Assembly (NCBI RefSeq): GCF_902859855.1
Contig: NZ_CADIKH010000033.1
Coordinates: 17,221-81,220 of the forward strand
Direction: 5' to 3'
From: Paraburkholderia humisilvae
Lineage (GTDB): Bacteria; Pseudomonadota; Gammaproteobacteria; Burkholderiales; Burkholderiaceae
Length of the DNA: 64,000 nucleotides
Positions 25,231-33,309 of the stretch are shown piece by piece. Both the position numbers and the translations under genes were made by a program. The first letter of the stretch is position 1. Each line of letters opens with the position of its first letter. A model generated the notes under the pieces. It had not been told where the DNA came from. It worked only from the letters and a program-made list of their open reading frames with translations, and made no database searches.

Positions 25231-26559
25231 ATGAACGTCCAAACCCAGGTGTCTGATACCCAGATCACGGTGCAGCCGGGGCGGGGGTTCCCCAGCATTG
25301 CTGATGGGATTCCCCAAGCCCGTGCGGCCGGTCCTGCGTTGGCTCGTCGCGCCCTCGAAGTCGAAGGCGCTTCGATACCATGTCTAAGCCCAAGACTGGC
25401 AATCAGTCTGGCTACTTCAAGCGAAAGTTCTGCATACGACGTCCTGGCTGAAGTCGTGATGGCCGGGCATGAGGGTGTGCCGCTGCTAGTCGATACGTCG
25501 TCCGCAGCTGCATCCACGACTGAAATGCTTTCCTTCGATTCGTCGTGCGGATTGCTTGTCCAGTCGATTGAACGGCTCTATGAGTCTTCACGGCGTGGCG
25601 GTCCGGTGGACGGCTCGTTGCCAATGGTCGTGATCGGCGAGGATCATCTTGCCGATGTGGCGTCATTGGGGACTGCGGAAACGTATGTTCGCGTCAGCAA
25701 TGGCCGACGCGGATCAAGCGCTGTATCCCCGCAGTCACTGATCGCGTTCGAATCCCTTGGGACGGGGGTCAGTGGTGTATTTTTCGATGAGAGTCCAGTG
25801 GTACGGGATGGCTGCGGTGGCATCTTCGGAACATGTTCCGAGTTTATCGGCACAAGCGAGGTGGTCACGGGAATGATATTGGACCTGTGCGATTACCTCG
25901 TCGAATCTCCGGGCAAGAACGCCCAGCTCGACGACAGGCGGCTCAAGGAGCACATACGCCTGGCGATCCGCGATCTTGACGCGATGCACGACGTTCGTGC
26001 GATAGGCGGGAATCTGGAGCGATCCAGTGTGGCCCGACGCATCGCCATCGGAATATCGGGCATTGCTTCGGCGCTCCAGAAACTCGGGAGCGTAGGGAGT
26101 GCGGATAGAGCCAACGCGTCGCTTGCACAGGTAGCTGGGATGATCCGTGACGAAGCTTACGGTGCATCGTGCGATCTCGCACGGGAACACGGCACTTCGG
26201 AATGGTTCGATTGCGCGGAGTTCGATGCCGGACCGATAGCGACGCTGCTGCCGCCGGAGTTGGTGAAGCGTGTACGAGTGTATGGACTCAGGAACGTGCA
26301 GATTTTCGGGTGGGCCCTGGTAGCGGACCGTCCGGTTTCTGCGCACGCCGTCGGACTGACGTCGGACGGATGTATCGATGCGGTGCGAACCGCAGAGGGG
26401 GTCGGCCAGCAGTTGCAATGGCATGCTGCGATTTCGGAAGCCTTCGGGACGAAGTACCTTGCTGAGGTACTGGTTCCGGACGACTGGGGCGCCAAGCAGG
26501 TGGGGGAACTTGCCGTGCGGTGTCAGCAGGAAGGCCTCTGGGGCGTGACTGTACGTTGA
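25231..26559 (+). CDS. Degenerate NrdA-like protein (vestigial ribonucleotide reductase large subunit)
   Basis: A 442-residue protein with AAGGAG before the ATG. Segments line up in order with NrdA of this plasmid: residues 101-118 (SFDSSCGLLVQSIERLYE against LSSCYLTTISDDLEGIYD), 216-250 (ILDLCDYLV, LDDRRLKEHIRLAIRDLD), 268-330 (ARRIAIGISGIASALQKLG, MIRDEAYGASCDLAREHG) and 345-380 (VKRVRVYGLRNVQIFGWA against ILKQGMRNSNCIAIAP). The NLCTE active-site loop, the ATP-cones and the C-terminal redox cysteines are absent. It therefore cannot be a normal reductase. It may regulate or cap NrdAB, or be a decaying duplicate. Still intact as a reading frame. Confidence 0.7.
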   Translation: MNVQTQVSDTQITVQPGRGFPSIADGIPQARAAGPALARRALEVEGASIPCLSPRLAISLATSSESSAYDVLAEVVMAGHEGVPLLVDTSSAAASTTEMLSFDSSCGLLVQSIERLYESSRRGGPVDGSLPMVVIGEDHLADVASLGTAETYVRVSNGRRGSSAVSPQSLIAFESLGTGVSGVFFDESPVVRDGCGGIFGTCSEFIGTSEVVTGMILDLCDYLVESPGKNAQLDDRRLKEHIRLAIRDLDAMHDVRAIGGNLERSSVARRIAIGISGIASALQKLGSVGSADRANASLAQVAGMIRDEAYGASCDLAREHGTSEWFDCAEFDAGPIATLLPPELVKRVRVYGLRNVQIFGWALVADRPVSAHAVGLTSDGCIDAVRTAEGVGQQLQWHAAISEAFGTKYLAEVLVPDDWGAKQVGELAVRCQQEGLWGVTVR

Positions 26560-26614
26560 TAGCGTACGGTGGACATGCAAATGGGCTTGGCCGGCCCATT
26601 TAATCAAGAGACTT

Positions 26615-26649
26615 CTTTGCAAAACGAGGTGTTTGCAAAGAGGTTTTTT
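26615..26649 (+). terminator. Intrinsic terminator
   Basis: CTTTGCAAA (26615-26623) pairs with TTTGCAAAG (26632-26640), followed by AGG and six T residues. A second small stem with AATGGGC/GCCCATT lies just upstream. Confidence 0.75.
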
Positions 26650-26708
26650 GCGCGTAGCGCAGAAAGGGTAGCTGACACACCTATCCAAGTCAGCCATTCG
26701 TTTGTCAA

Positions 26709-26737
26709 CCCTACCGGGGATTTCATGCCCGGTAGGG
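26709..26737 (+). promoter_or_regulatory. Hairpin in front of the DUF3150 gene
   Basis: CCCTACCGGG (26709-26718) pairs exactly with CCCGGTAGGG (26728-26737), 33 bp before the ATG at 26771; no T tract. Confidence 0.5.
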
Positions 26738-26770
26738 GGCATGGAGTCTTCGGGGTTTCAGGAGATCTCC

Positions 26771-27871
26771 ATGTCGCAGCAAACCGAAGTCCGAACCCTC
26801 GAAAGGGTTCTCTGTTTCAGTATCGAAGCTCACATCTGGTCCGGTCGCCGCAAGCTGAAGACGACCGATATCGGTGAAGTCGAAGATCTGCCGCACGGCG
26901 ACCTCGCGTCGTTGGGTAGCAAGAAGGTCATCGACAGCGAGCACCTCAAGGTGTTTGACAAGCTGAAAAAGCGTGCGCAAAAGGCTTGTGAAAGCCGGGG
27001 CGTTCGCTTCCTGGGCGGCTATGCCATTCCGGCCGGAAAGGCAAAGCTGGTCGCGGATGATCTTGACGCCATCGCAGTCGAATACGAGAAGGAGCGTAAC
27101 CATCTCGTTTCGAACTACGATCGTCTGATCCTCGAGTGGCAGAACGCGGCGCAAAACCAGGAATGGGCTCATATCATCAAAGACGAGGCGCCCGAAAAGG
27201 CATACGTCGAAGGTGCTCTGGGCTTTCGCTGGCAGGCATTCAAGGTTCGCTCTGTCGGCGAGTCGGAAGAAGATTTTGACCAACTGGCGGGTGGCCTGAA
27301 ACAGGCCGAGCAGGGGCTGGCAGGGACGCTTTTCCGGGAGATTGCCCAAGAGGCCGCCGCGTTCGAAGAACGCACGCTGTCGTTCGGCAGCGAGAAGAAA
27401 GGCCAGGCGCGAGAGTACGTCACACAGCGCTGCAAGAACGCGCTGCAGGCGATTCGCGAGAAGATGGAAGGGCTTGCCTTCCTCGACCCGTGTGTGCGAC
27501 CGATCATCGACACCATCGACTACAGCATTAAGTTGCTGCCGGAGAAGGGAAAGATTGAGGGCATCCATCTGACGACACTTTGGGGTCTGACGGGAATCCT
27601 CAGACGGCCGGAGCGTATGCGGGCGTTTGGCCAGCAGTGTCTGCAGTCGGGGGACGTCGCCGCGACGTTCAATCTCGCAGTCGGTCCGCGCTTTGCTGTG
27701 GCAGATGAAGAGGGTGACGCCCCGCCGGTCGCAGTGCCGGTGGCAGCTCACCAGCACCCTGTTGTTAGCGCTGGTTCGCCAGCAACTGTCGGCCGTCCTG
27801 GCCCAGCAGTTCCGTCGATGCCGTTGCCTTTGCCACCCCAGCCGGGTGTGGCGACGGCCTTCGGGATCTGA
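26771..27871 (+). CDS. DUF3150-type protein, partner of the MoxR/VWA module
   Basis: A 366-residue protein. The start MSQQTEVRTLERVLCFSIEAHIWSGRR and the central helical region (KRAQKACESRGVRFLGGYAIP, DDLDAIAVEYEKERNHLVSNY) match what I know of DUF3150, a family regularly coded beside CobS/MoxR-like ATPases and CobT-like VWA proteins on plasmids and phages. The last 50 residues are a Pro/Ala-rich tail. Start chosen for GGAG at 26761. Its molecular role is not known; it may be the substrate or an adaptor of the ATPase-VWA pair. Confidence 0.7.
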   Translation: MSQQTEVRTLERVLCFSIEAHIWSGRRKLKTTDIGEVEDLPHGDLASLGSKKVIDSEHLKVFDKLKKRAQKACESRGVRFLGGYAIPAGKAKLVADDLDAIAVEYEKERNHLVSNYDRLILEWQNAAQNQEWAHIIKDEAPEKAYVEGALGFRWQAFKVRSVGESEEDFDQLAGGLKQAEQGLAGTLFREIAQEAAAFEERTLSFGSEKKGQAREYVTQRCKNALQAIREKMEGLAFLDPCVRPIIDTIDYSIKLLPEKGKIEGIHLTTLWGLTGILRRPERMRAFGQQCLQSGDVAATFNLAVGPRFAVADEEGDAPPVAVPVAAHQHPVVSAGSPATVGRPGPAVPSMPLPLPPQPGVATAFGI

Positions 27872-27889
27872 ACCCGAAAGGGGCGTAAC

Positions 27890-27912
27890 AATCGCCCCCT
27901 CCGGGGGCGATT
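27890..27912 (+). promoter_or_regulatory. Hairpin between the DUF3150 and VWA genes
   Basis: AATCGCCCCC (27890-27899) pairs perfectly with GGGGGCGATT (27903-27912) with a 3-base loop, followed by CTTTCTCC. It may work as a weak terminator; the VWA gene starts 18 bp later. Confidence 0.6.
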
Positions 27913-27930
27913 CTTTCTCCAAGGAATCGC

Positions 27931-30039
27931 ATGAATATCAATACACTAAAAGGCGCCTTGCCCATCGCGGCAAGGCTGCTTGCGGAGAAGTGTGGTCTGA
28001 AGGTGCGCATCGGCGGTAATCGAGCCTGCGCGAGCTCCAGTGAGATCGTGCTTCCCGATCTTCCGATCGAAGTGGAAAAGGCTCGAGTCCTCGGGCTCGG
28101 GTTTGTCCTCCACGAGGGGGCAGGACATATCGTTCATACCGACTTTGAGTCGATTGCGGCGATGGACCTCCCGGTGTTCACTTACCGTATCTGGAATGCA
28201 ATCGAGGACGTCCGCATCGAAGGTCTGGTGGAGCGGCGCTACGCTGGTGCCAATCGGATATTTACGGCAATGCGGGAGACCCTGTCGAAAGACGGGTTGC
28301 TTCGCGAAATGTCGAACGCCTCCGATCTGGCTGATGCTCTCGTCACCGTAACTTCGCATACGTTGAACTGGCGGCAGCTCAAGCGAACCTTCTTCGAGGC
28401 TCGTGAGGCGATCGCGGTGCAATGGCTTACGAGTGCGTTCGGCAGTGCTTTTTCGGATACGTATCTGACGGTCATCGGCAAGGTTCAATTTGCACTCTCG
28501 TCGGCGGATGCTGCCCGGATTGCTGTCGAGGCGGTCTCTCTCCTGAAGCAGTACGCAGACGAGAACGCGGACCCGGACCAGGACTCGAGCGGTCGGGAGA
28601 GCGACGGTCAGGACGAGCCCAACGAGGATTCCTCGCAGGGAGGTTCAGGTGGCGGCGAGGGCGGGCAACCGGAGGACGACGGGCAAGACGAAGAGCCCGG
28701 CGACGACGGTGCCGTTCCGTCCCCTCCCGTGTCGGCTGATCAAGCGGCGGCGGAAGCTTGCGAGAATGGTTCTGCTGCGGGGTGTGATGCGAGGTCGGCC
28801 GACGAAGGGAAGCCTTCGCAAGGTCCCGCGGACGCGGAAACCGATGGGACCGGAGACACGTCGTCGGAGCAAAGCGGGCCTGCCGACAGCGGCAGTAATG
28901 CTGAAGCGAAGCCTGACCGCGATAAGTCGGAAGGTGTCGCCGGATCTGCAACTGATCCGGACGATGGTTCGCGACTTGGCGGCGGTTCGCAGACGGGCGT
29001 CGGTGTCCAATCGGGAGGAGGTTCGGCCCAGGAGCCTGTTGCTGTCGCTGAAGACCACGCGGGCTCAAATGGCTCAGGCGACGACGGGCAGCTGCGGGCG
29101 CAGGCGAATGATCCTGAAACATCCGGTTTGGATCTCTCCCAGAAAGCGACGTCGCGCGATGTTCATGCGGCGTTGGGCGCTGGCTACAACCCCGGAGAGG
29201 ATCTCGGGGAAATCGTTCAGGGCATGCTGAGCGGGATGGCAGCTGAGTCGGAGGCACCTCCTGTGCTGTCGAACGCTATCCCGTTCACCGAGGAGATCGA
29301 AGACAACAGCGAAATCGTCCAGCGCGTCAAGCGCGAGTCGATCGCGCTGCGTCGGAGATTGACCACGGCCCTGGAGGCGATAACGCGAACCAGTAGTCGG
29401 GACGTGTATGCGGGCGAGCGTCTTTGCAATCTGGGTGCGCTCAGGCTGTCGACCGGAGACCTGAACATCTTCGAGAGGGAGTCGTCGCGTAGCAGTATCG
29501 ACGTGGCCATCCACCTGCTTCTGGATCGCTCCGGAAGCATGCGCGTAGAGGAGCGGATGACGTTGGCGATGGATACCTGCACCGCGCTCGGTATTGCTCT
29601 CGGGCAAATCGACGGGGTACAGGTGGCAACGTCCGCGTTTCCGGCCGGATCGGGAGAGTGCGATCGGGATGTTCTCGTTCTGAATCGCTTCGGCGAGGCG
29701 GTGCGGAAGCGTGCCGGCCGAATCGCAGCGGTTCGAGCGGACGGTCACAACACGCCGCTCGCAGATGCGATGCTGTATGGCCAGTACTCGCTGTTGTCGA
29801 CCAAGGCGACCCGGCGGATTCTTCTGCCGATCACGGACGGTGTACCAGACAGCAAGGAAGGCGTGGCGGATGTGGTCGCATCGTGTCAGCGCTGGGGTAT
29901 CGAGGTGATGGGTGTGGGTATCGGACTCGATATCTCCGGCGTGATTCCCAACAGCATCTGTATCTCGGAGGTTGCAGATCTGCCGACCCAGATGTTCGAG
30001 CTGCTTCGCAAGCAGCTTGTCCTGAAGAGGGCAGCGTAG
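27931..30039 (+). CDS. CobT-like VWA-domain protein
   Basis: A 702-residue protein. Residues 1-190 form a helical domain with a zincin-like stretch, VLHEGAGHIVHTDFE (H61, E62, H66), one residue longer than the classical HExxH spacing. Residues 210-420 are a highly acidic, Gly/Ser-rich linker, as in CobT. The C-terminal VWA domain has the MIDAS motif DRSGS at 532-536, then a conserved T/D region (ITDGVPD). CobT-type proteins act with CobS-type ATPases; the ATPase is at 16666. A GC-rich terminator follows. Confidence 0.8.
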   Translation: MNINTLKGALPIAARLLAEKCGLKVRIGGNRACASSSEIVLPDLPIEVEKARVLGLGFVLHEGAGHIVHTDFESIAAMDLPVFTYRIWNAIEDVRIEGLVERRYAGANRIFTAMRETLSKDGLLREMSNASDLADALVTVTSHTLNWRQLKRTFFEAREAIAVQWLTSAFGSAFSDTYLTVIGKVQFALSSADAARIAVEAVSLLKQYADENADPDQDSSGRESDGQDEPNEDSSQGGSGGGEGGQPEDDGQDEEPGDDGAVPSPPVSADQAAAEACENGSAAGCDARSADEGKPSQGPADAETDGTGDTSSEQSGPADSGSNAEAKPDRDKSEGVAGSATDPDDGSRLGGGSQTGVGVQSGGGSAQEPVAVAEDHAGSNGSGDDGQLRAQANDPETSGLDLSQKATSRDVHAALGAGYNPGEDLGEIVQGMLSGMAAESEAPPVLSNAIPFTEEIEDNSEIVQRVKRESIALRRRLTTALEAITRTSSRDVYAGERLCNLGALRLSTGDLNIFERESSRSSIDVAIHLLLDRSGSMRVEERMTLAMDTCTALGIALGQIDGVQVATSAFPAGSGECDRDVLVLNRFGEAVRKRAGRIAAVRADGHNTPLADAMLYGQYSLLSTKATRRILLPITDGVPDSKEGVADVVASCQRWGIEVMGVGIGLDISGVIPNSICISEVADLPTQMFELLRKQLVLKRAA

Positions 30040-30046
30040 GTCGGGC

Positions 30047-30072
30047 CCGGGGGGGCAAACCCCCCGGTTTTT
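30047..30072 (+). terminator. Intrinsic terminator
   Basis: CCGGGGGG (30047-30054) with CCCCCCGG (30060-30067), then five T residues; separates the VWA gene from the primase gene. Confidence 0.85.
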
Positions 30073-30100
30073 CAACTGCAGTAGCAGACAGGAGTAGACG

Positions 30101-31174
30101 ATGAGCGTTGATGTGCTCGAGCGTCGGCTTGAGAATGAAAGGCAGGTCGCCGAAGCTCAGTCGCGTTCGGATGGTCGTTGGCCTGACTTGCTGCAGGTGG
30201 CCGGCCTAGACGAACAGTATCTGCGACTGAAGCGAAACGGTCCGTGTCCCTTTTGTGGAGGGAAGGACCGATATGCCTTTACCGACAAGTACGGGGATGG
30301 AAGCTACTTCTGCCGCGGATGCGGTGGCGGTAACGGCCTCAAGCTGCTGAGCGTGGTATTCCCGGAGAAGACGTTCATGCAACGTGTTCGCTGGGTGCTG
30401 GAATCGCTCGGGGCTGGGTTGCCCGAGCTCCCGGTACGTCCACGAAGTTCGGATGCACCGCGGCGGTCTGGCGAGCCGTTGAGCAGGGAGGAGTTTGCCC
30501 GACGCAAGGCTCGTCACGTAAAGCTTTGGAACGAGGCTCGGCGCGTCTCTGTAGGCGACCCGGTCTGGAAGTATCTGACCGGTCGCCTTCCAGAGCTTGA
30601 CGCTGCTGATATCCCCGCTGTTCTCCGGTTTCATCCTGCGTTGCCCTATTGGGAACAGGACGAGGACGAGAATTTCGTTCTTGTCGGGAAGTTCCCCGGT
30701 ATGGTGGCGGCAATTCAAGGGCCGGACGGTGTCTGTTGCAACATCCATCGAACCTTCCTCACGGAGGATGGTGGAAAGGCTCCGGTACCGAGCGTGAGGA
30801 AGAAGGAGCTCTCTTTGCAAGTCAAAGGCGGGGCCATTCGACTCCACGCTCCGGCTAGCCGGGAACTGAGCATTGCGGAAGGCATTGAAACGTCCCTGGC
30901 TGTCCGGGTGTTCCGCGGTGAAGCGTGCTGGTCTATGGTCGACGCCGGCGGGATGGAGGAGTTCAATTTCTCCGTGCTCGACGACATTGATCTCCTTCGG
31001 ATCTATCGGGACAATGATCTTCCCGACGGCCGGGGAGTTCGTCGTGGCTTCCAGGCGGGCGAGAAGCTCGCGGAACGCGCGAAGGCGATGGGTAAGCGAG
31101 TGATCAAGTACGCACCAGCAAAGACTGGGACGGACATGCTGGACTTTGTTCGTTCGCTGCCAAAGCGGTCATGA
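30101..31174 (+). CDS. Zinc-ribbon and TOPRIM DNA primase
   Basis: A 357-residue primase of the phage P4/plasmid type. The zinc ribbon is CPFCGGKDRY...FCRGCGGG (C49, C52, C71, C74). The TOPRIM domain follows with ELSIAEGIETSLAV, the acidic strand WSMVDAGGMEEF and LLRIYRDNDLPDG. No helicase domain is attached, unlike P4 alpha. It would prime lagging-strand synthesis or the transferred strand in the recipient. Good ribosome binding site (GACAGGAG). Ends before a very strong terminator. Confidence 0.9.
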   Translation: MSVDVLERRLENERQVAEAQSRSDGRWPDLLQVAGLDEQYLRLKRNGPCPFCGGKDRYAFTDKYGDGSYFCRGCGGGNGLKLLSVVFPEKTFMQRVRWVLESLGAGLPELPVRPRSSDAPRRSGEPLSREEFARRKARHVKLWNEARRVSVGDPVWKYLTGRLPELDAADIPAVLRFHPALPYWEQDEDENFVLVGKFPGMVAAIQGPDGVCCNIHRTFLTEDGGKAPVPSVRKKELSLQVKGGAIRLHAPASRELSIAEGIETSLAVRVFRGEACWSMVDAGGMEEFNFSVLDDIDLLRIYRDNDLPDGRGVRRGFQAGEKLAERAKAMGKRVIKYAPAKTGTDMLDFVRSLPKRS

Positions 31175-31202
31175 AGAAAGGTCGGAAACGGCCTGAACAG
31201 GA

Positions 31203-31232
31203 AGCGCCGAGGGAAACCTCGGCGCTTTTTTT
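31203..31232 (+). terminator. Intrinsic terminator after the primase gene
   Basis: AGCGCCGAGG (31203-31212) and CCTCGGCGCT (31217-31226) with a GAAA loop and a run of seven T. It closes the 15.7-31.2 kb block. Confidence 0.95.
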
Positions 31233-31305
31233 ATGGGAGCAAGGTCTCCCTCTTGCAAGGTCATTCGGAACCGGTATGCTGTCTCCATAACGCTAGGCAA
31301 ATGCA

Positions 31306-32010
31306 ATGAGCTACCTGATCGATCGTCTTACCATCCATACCCGGGCCGAAGAAGAGCGCTTCGTTTGTACGTGGCGGCTCGGTCGCAAACAGGGCATCGT
31401 GTATGTAATGGTGGAGACTGACATCGCTGAGAAGGATGTTGTGGCGGAGCTGAGCGCGCTACATTACCTAGTAGAGGAAGTTCAATTGATGGGAGACAAT
31501 CGAAGCGGAACGAGCCTCGAGATCACGATCTCCAATCCGACGATCGCGGCTTTACAAAGCGGCCGGAGCAAGAAGTCACACCTGTATCCGTTTGCGGTCT
31601 TGCTGCGAACGAAATTCGCGGAGGTCCCGCTCAAGGTCGAGAAGGACTGCGGTTGGGTGGGTGAGGGCGCCAGTACTCGTGTGCGGCATCTGTCGGTGTC
31701 TGAGCCGCTCAAGCTCGTCCTGGACGTTAAGGGGCACGGCAGGGTCGGCGTGCGACAGCACGGCTTCGATCAATTCCGTGCGCGGTTGAATCACGTCAAT
31801 GTGACCGACGCCTGGAAGGAGATGCAACGGGTTGCGAAAGCAGGAATGTGGCCTATTCCGAATCCGGAGCGTGGTAGCACCAGGCTGTACCACGCGGACA
31901 GTCATTGGGTGTTCGTGGTGGGCGACGATGGATACCTGATCACCGCCTACACCGAATTCAACGTGGAAAAGCATGCCCAGCAGGCAGGCGATAGACCGGA
32001 GTTCCAATGA
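31306..32010 (+). CDS. Hypothetical protein
   Basis: A 234-residue soluble protein of alternating strands and helices. No family recognised. The C-terminal part (FDQFRARLNHVNVTDAWKEM, then HWVFVVGDDGYLITAYTEF) has the look of a small compact alpha/beta domain. Its last 53 bases overlap the 3' end of the convergent repressor gene. It is placed alone behind a strong terminator, so it must have its own promoter in 31233-31305. Confidence 0.6.
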   Translation: MSYLIDRLTIHTRAEEERFVCTWRLGRKQGIVYVMVETDIAEKDVVAELSALHYLVEEVQLMGDNRSGTSLEITISNPTIAALQSGRSKKSHLYPFAVLLRTKFAEVPLKVEKDCGWVGEGASTRVRHLSVSEPLKLVLDVKGHGRVGVRQHGFDQFRARLNHVNVTDAWKEMQRVAKAGMWPIPNPERGSTRLYHADSHWVFVVGDDGYLITAYTEFNVEKHAQQAGDRPEFQ

Positions 32011-32638
32011 CATTGAGGCTCTGCGGTACCTGGTGCGGTGCGAAGCCAAAGCCTATATCAGTCTGGGCGACGTCAATCACAGTGTTGTCCTCAAAAGAGA
32101 ATTCCCACTGTGAAACACCTTCGTCTGTCGTCTCCAAGGCCTTTAGCTGAGCGATGTACATCAATCCATCGTACTGGACGATGTAGTGCCTACCCGCCTC
32201 AAGTCCCAAGTTCTGAATCGTGTAGACGATTATGTCGCCGGGACGAACAAGACTGATTGCCTCGCGGGGTGTTACGCTCCAATAGAAGAAAAGTCCGATC
32301 CAGCCGATGGTCGAAAATTCCTTGATGCGTTCAGGCAGGGACATCTGAATCGGGTTGTGCCCGGTCGGATCGTAGAGAAGGTAGCTGTTCGGGCCACCCA
32401 CGCCAATAAGGTAGTCGGGCGTGACGTTCAGTCGCTTCGCTAGTTCGATAAGGATGTCGTAGCCCGGAACAAATATGCCCGACAGGTATTTATACGCCGT
32501 TGGAGATGTGACCCCAATTAAATCGGCGATGTACCGGCTTCGGGCGAATCCAGTAGTCGGTAGGCCTCGTGCATCAAGAATCGTATGCAGTCGCTTTCCG
32601 AACGTCTGTCTGACGGCGTCGATGCCGCTCTTTTCCAT
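31958..32638 (-). CDS. XRE/CI-like transcriptional repressor
   Basis: A 226-residue regulator reading leftward. Residues 10-75 form an XRE helix-turn-helix: FGKRLHTILDARGL, RSRYIADLIGVTSPTAYKYLSG and ILIELAKRLNVTPDYLIG. The C-terminal half is strand-rich (RPGDIIVYTIQNLGLEAGRHYIVQYDG) and resembles the peptidase/dimerization half of CI/SetR-type repressors. I do not see a clear Ser-Lys catalytic pair. It faces the flhDC-like genes across 384 bp, the layout of a lysogeny-like switch controlling transfer. Confidence 0.75.
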   Translation of the reverse strand: MEKSGIDAVRQTFGKRLHTILDARGLPTTGFARSRYIADLIGVTSPTAYKYLSGIFVPGYDILIELAKRLNVTPDYLIGVGGPNSYLLYDPTGHNPIQMSLPERIKEFSTIGWIGLFFYWSVTPREAISLVRPGDIIVYTIQNLGLEAGRHYIVQYDGLMYIAQLKALETTDEGVSQWEFSFEDNTVIDVAQTDIGFGFAPHQVPQSLNVIGTPVYRLPAGHAFPR

Positions 32639-32942
32639 AGTGGCGTACCCAAAAAGTGAGTTTTCGGCTGCGTATTATGCCGCAGGTCCGCAACCCCGGA
32701 TGACAAAAGTCGAACGTTGATAAGCCGGTTTTGTCAAGCCTAATGCTCCGGCTAACTTTCCGGGGCGTCCAAGTCGACCCGGTAGGTCCAGCTTCGTCTA
32801 TTCCCAAGAGCGTCGGACAGCGTTTAACGAACGGTAAGGAAAAACTTGCGCTGTGTCGAGTGCGTTGCCCAACATTGAGGAACATTCAGGGCTTCGTGCT
32901 TGCATTCGATCGTGGACTTCGGTAGATTCCCGTCTGGAACAC

Positions 32943-32955
32943 TTCCTGATAAGAA
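32943..32955. promoter_or_regulatory. 13-bp palindromic operator candidate, site 6 (flhD-like promoter)
   Basis: TTCCTGATAAGAA, 80 bp upstream of the FlhD-like start. It lies in the 384-bp gap (32639-33022) between the repressor and activator genes, which contains no gene. Confidence 0.6.
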
Positions 32956-33022
32956 GTTGTTCAAAAAAAGGTTGTTTCAGTAAGGAAGTCTTGGCAGTGA
33001 CCACGATCGAGGTGCATCAGAA

Positions 33023-33307
33023 ATGTGTCCTATCCTTGAGCTTGCCGCGCTTGAGAATGTAAAGGCTGTCGAGAATCGCTGGAACGCGGTTCGCATGAAT
33101 AAGACTCGCGCTATGCTTGTATACAAGTTGAGCGTTGAAGCGGTCGATGTCCTTCTTTCAACCCCGCTCGAACTTCTTGTCGAGAAGATCAAGGATGCAA
33201 ACCAGGCGATTTTTGTGGACAACCAGTTCACGGACCTCCTTAAGGTTGTGACCGTTCAGGCGGCACCGCAGTCTACCGTCCAGAACGTCATTGCACTGCG
33301 TGGCTGA
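33023..33307 (+). CDS. FlhD-like transcriptional co-activator
   Basis: A 94-residue protein two bases upstream of flhC. The segment NKTRAMLVYKLSVEAVDVLLSTPLELLVEKIKDANQ parallels FlhD of E. coli, where KASAMFRLGINEEMATTLAALTLPQMVKLAETNQ occupies the same place. In conjugative elements (SetD, AcaD) such proteins pair with FlhC-like partners to activate transfer genes. GAGGTG lies 9 bp before the chosen ATG; an internal ATG at 33095 is less likely because it would remove the N-terminal helix. Confidence 0.7.
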   Translation: MCPILELAALENVKAVENRWNAVRMNKTRAMLVYKLSVEAVDVLLSTPLELLVEKIKDANQAIFVDNQFTDLLKVVTVQAAPQSTVQNVIALRG

Positions 33308-33309
33308 TC

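Noticed and set aside
32798..33004. A 68-codon leftward frame between the repressor and the flhD-like gene
   Set aside because: It has no ribosome binding site and runs antiparallel through the regulatory region; it shows no family resemblance.
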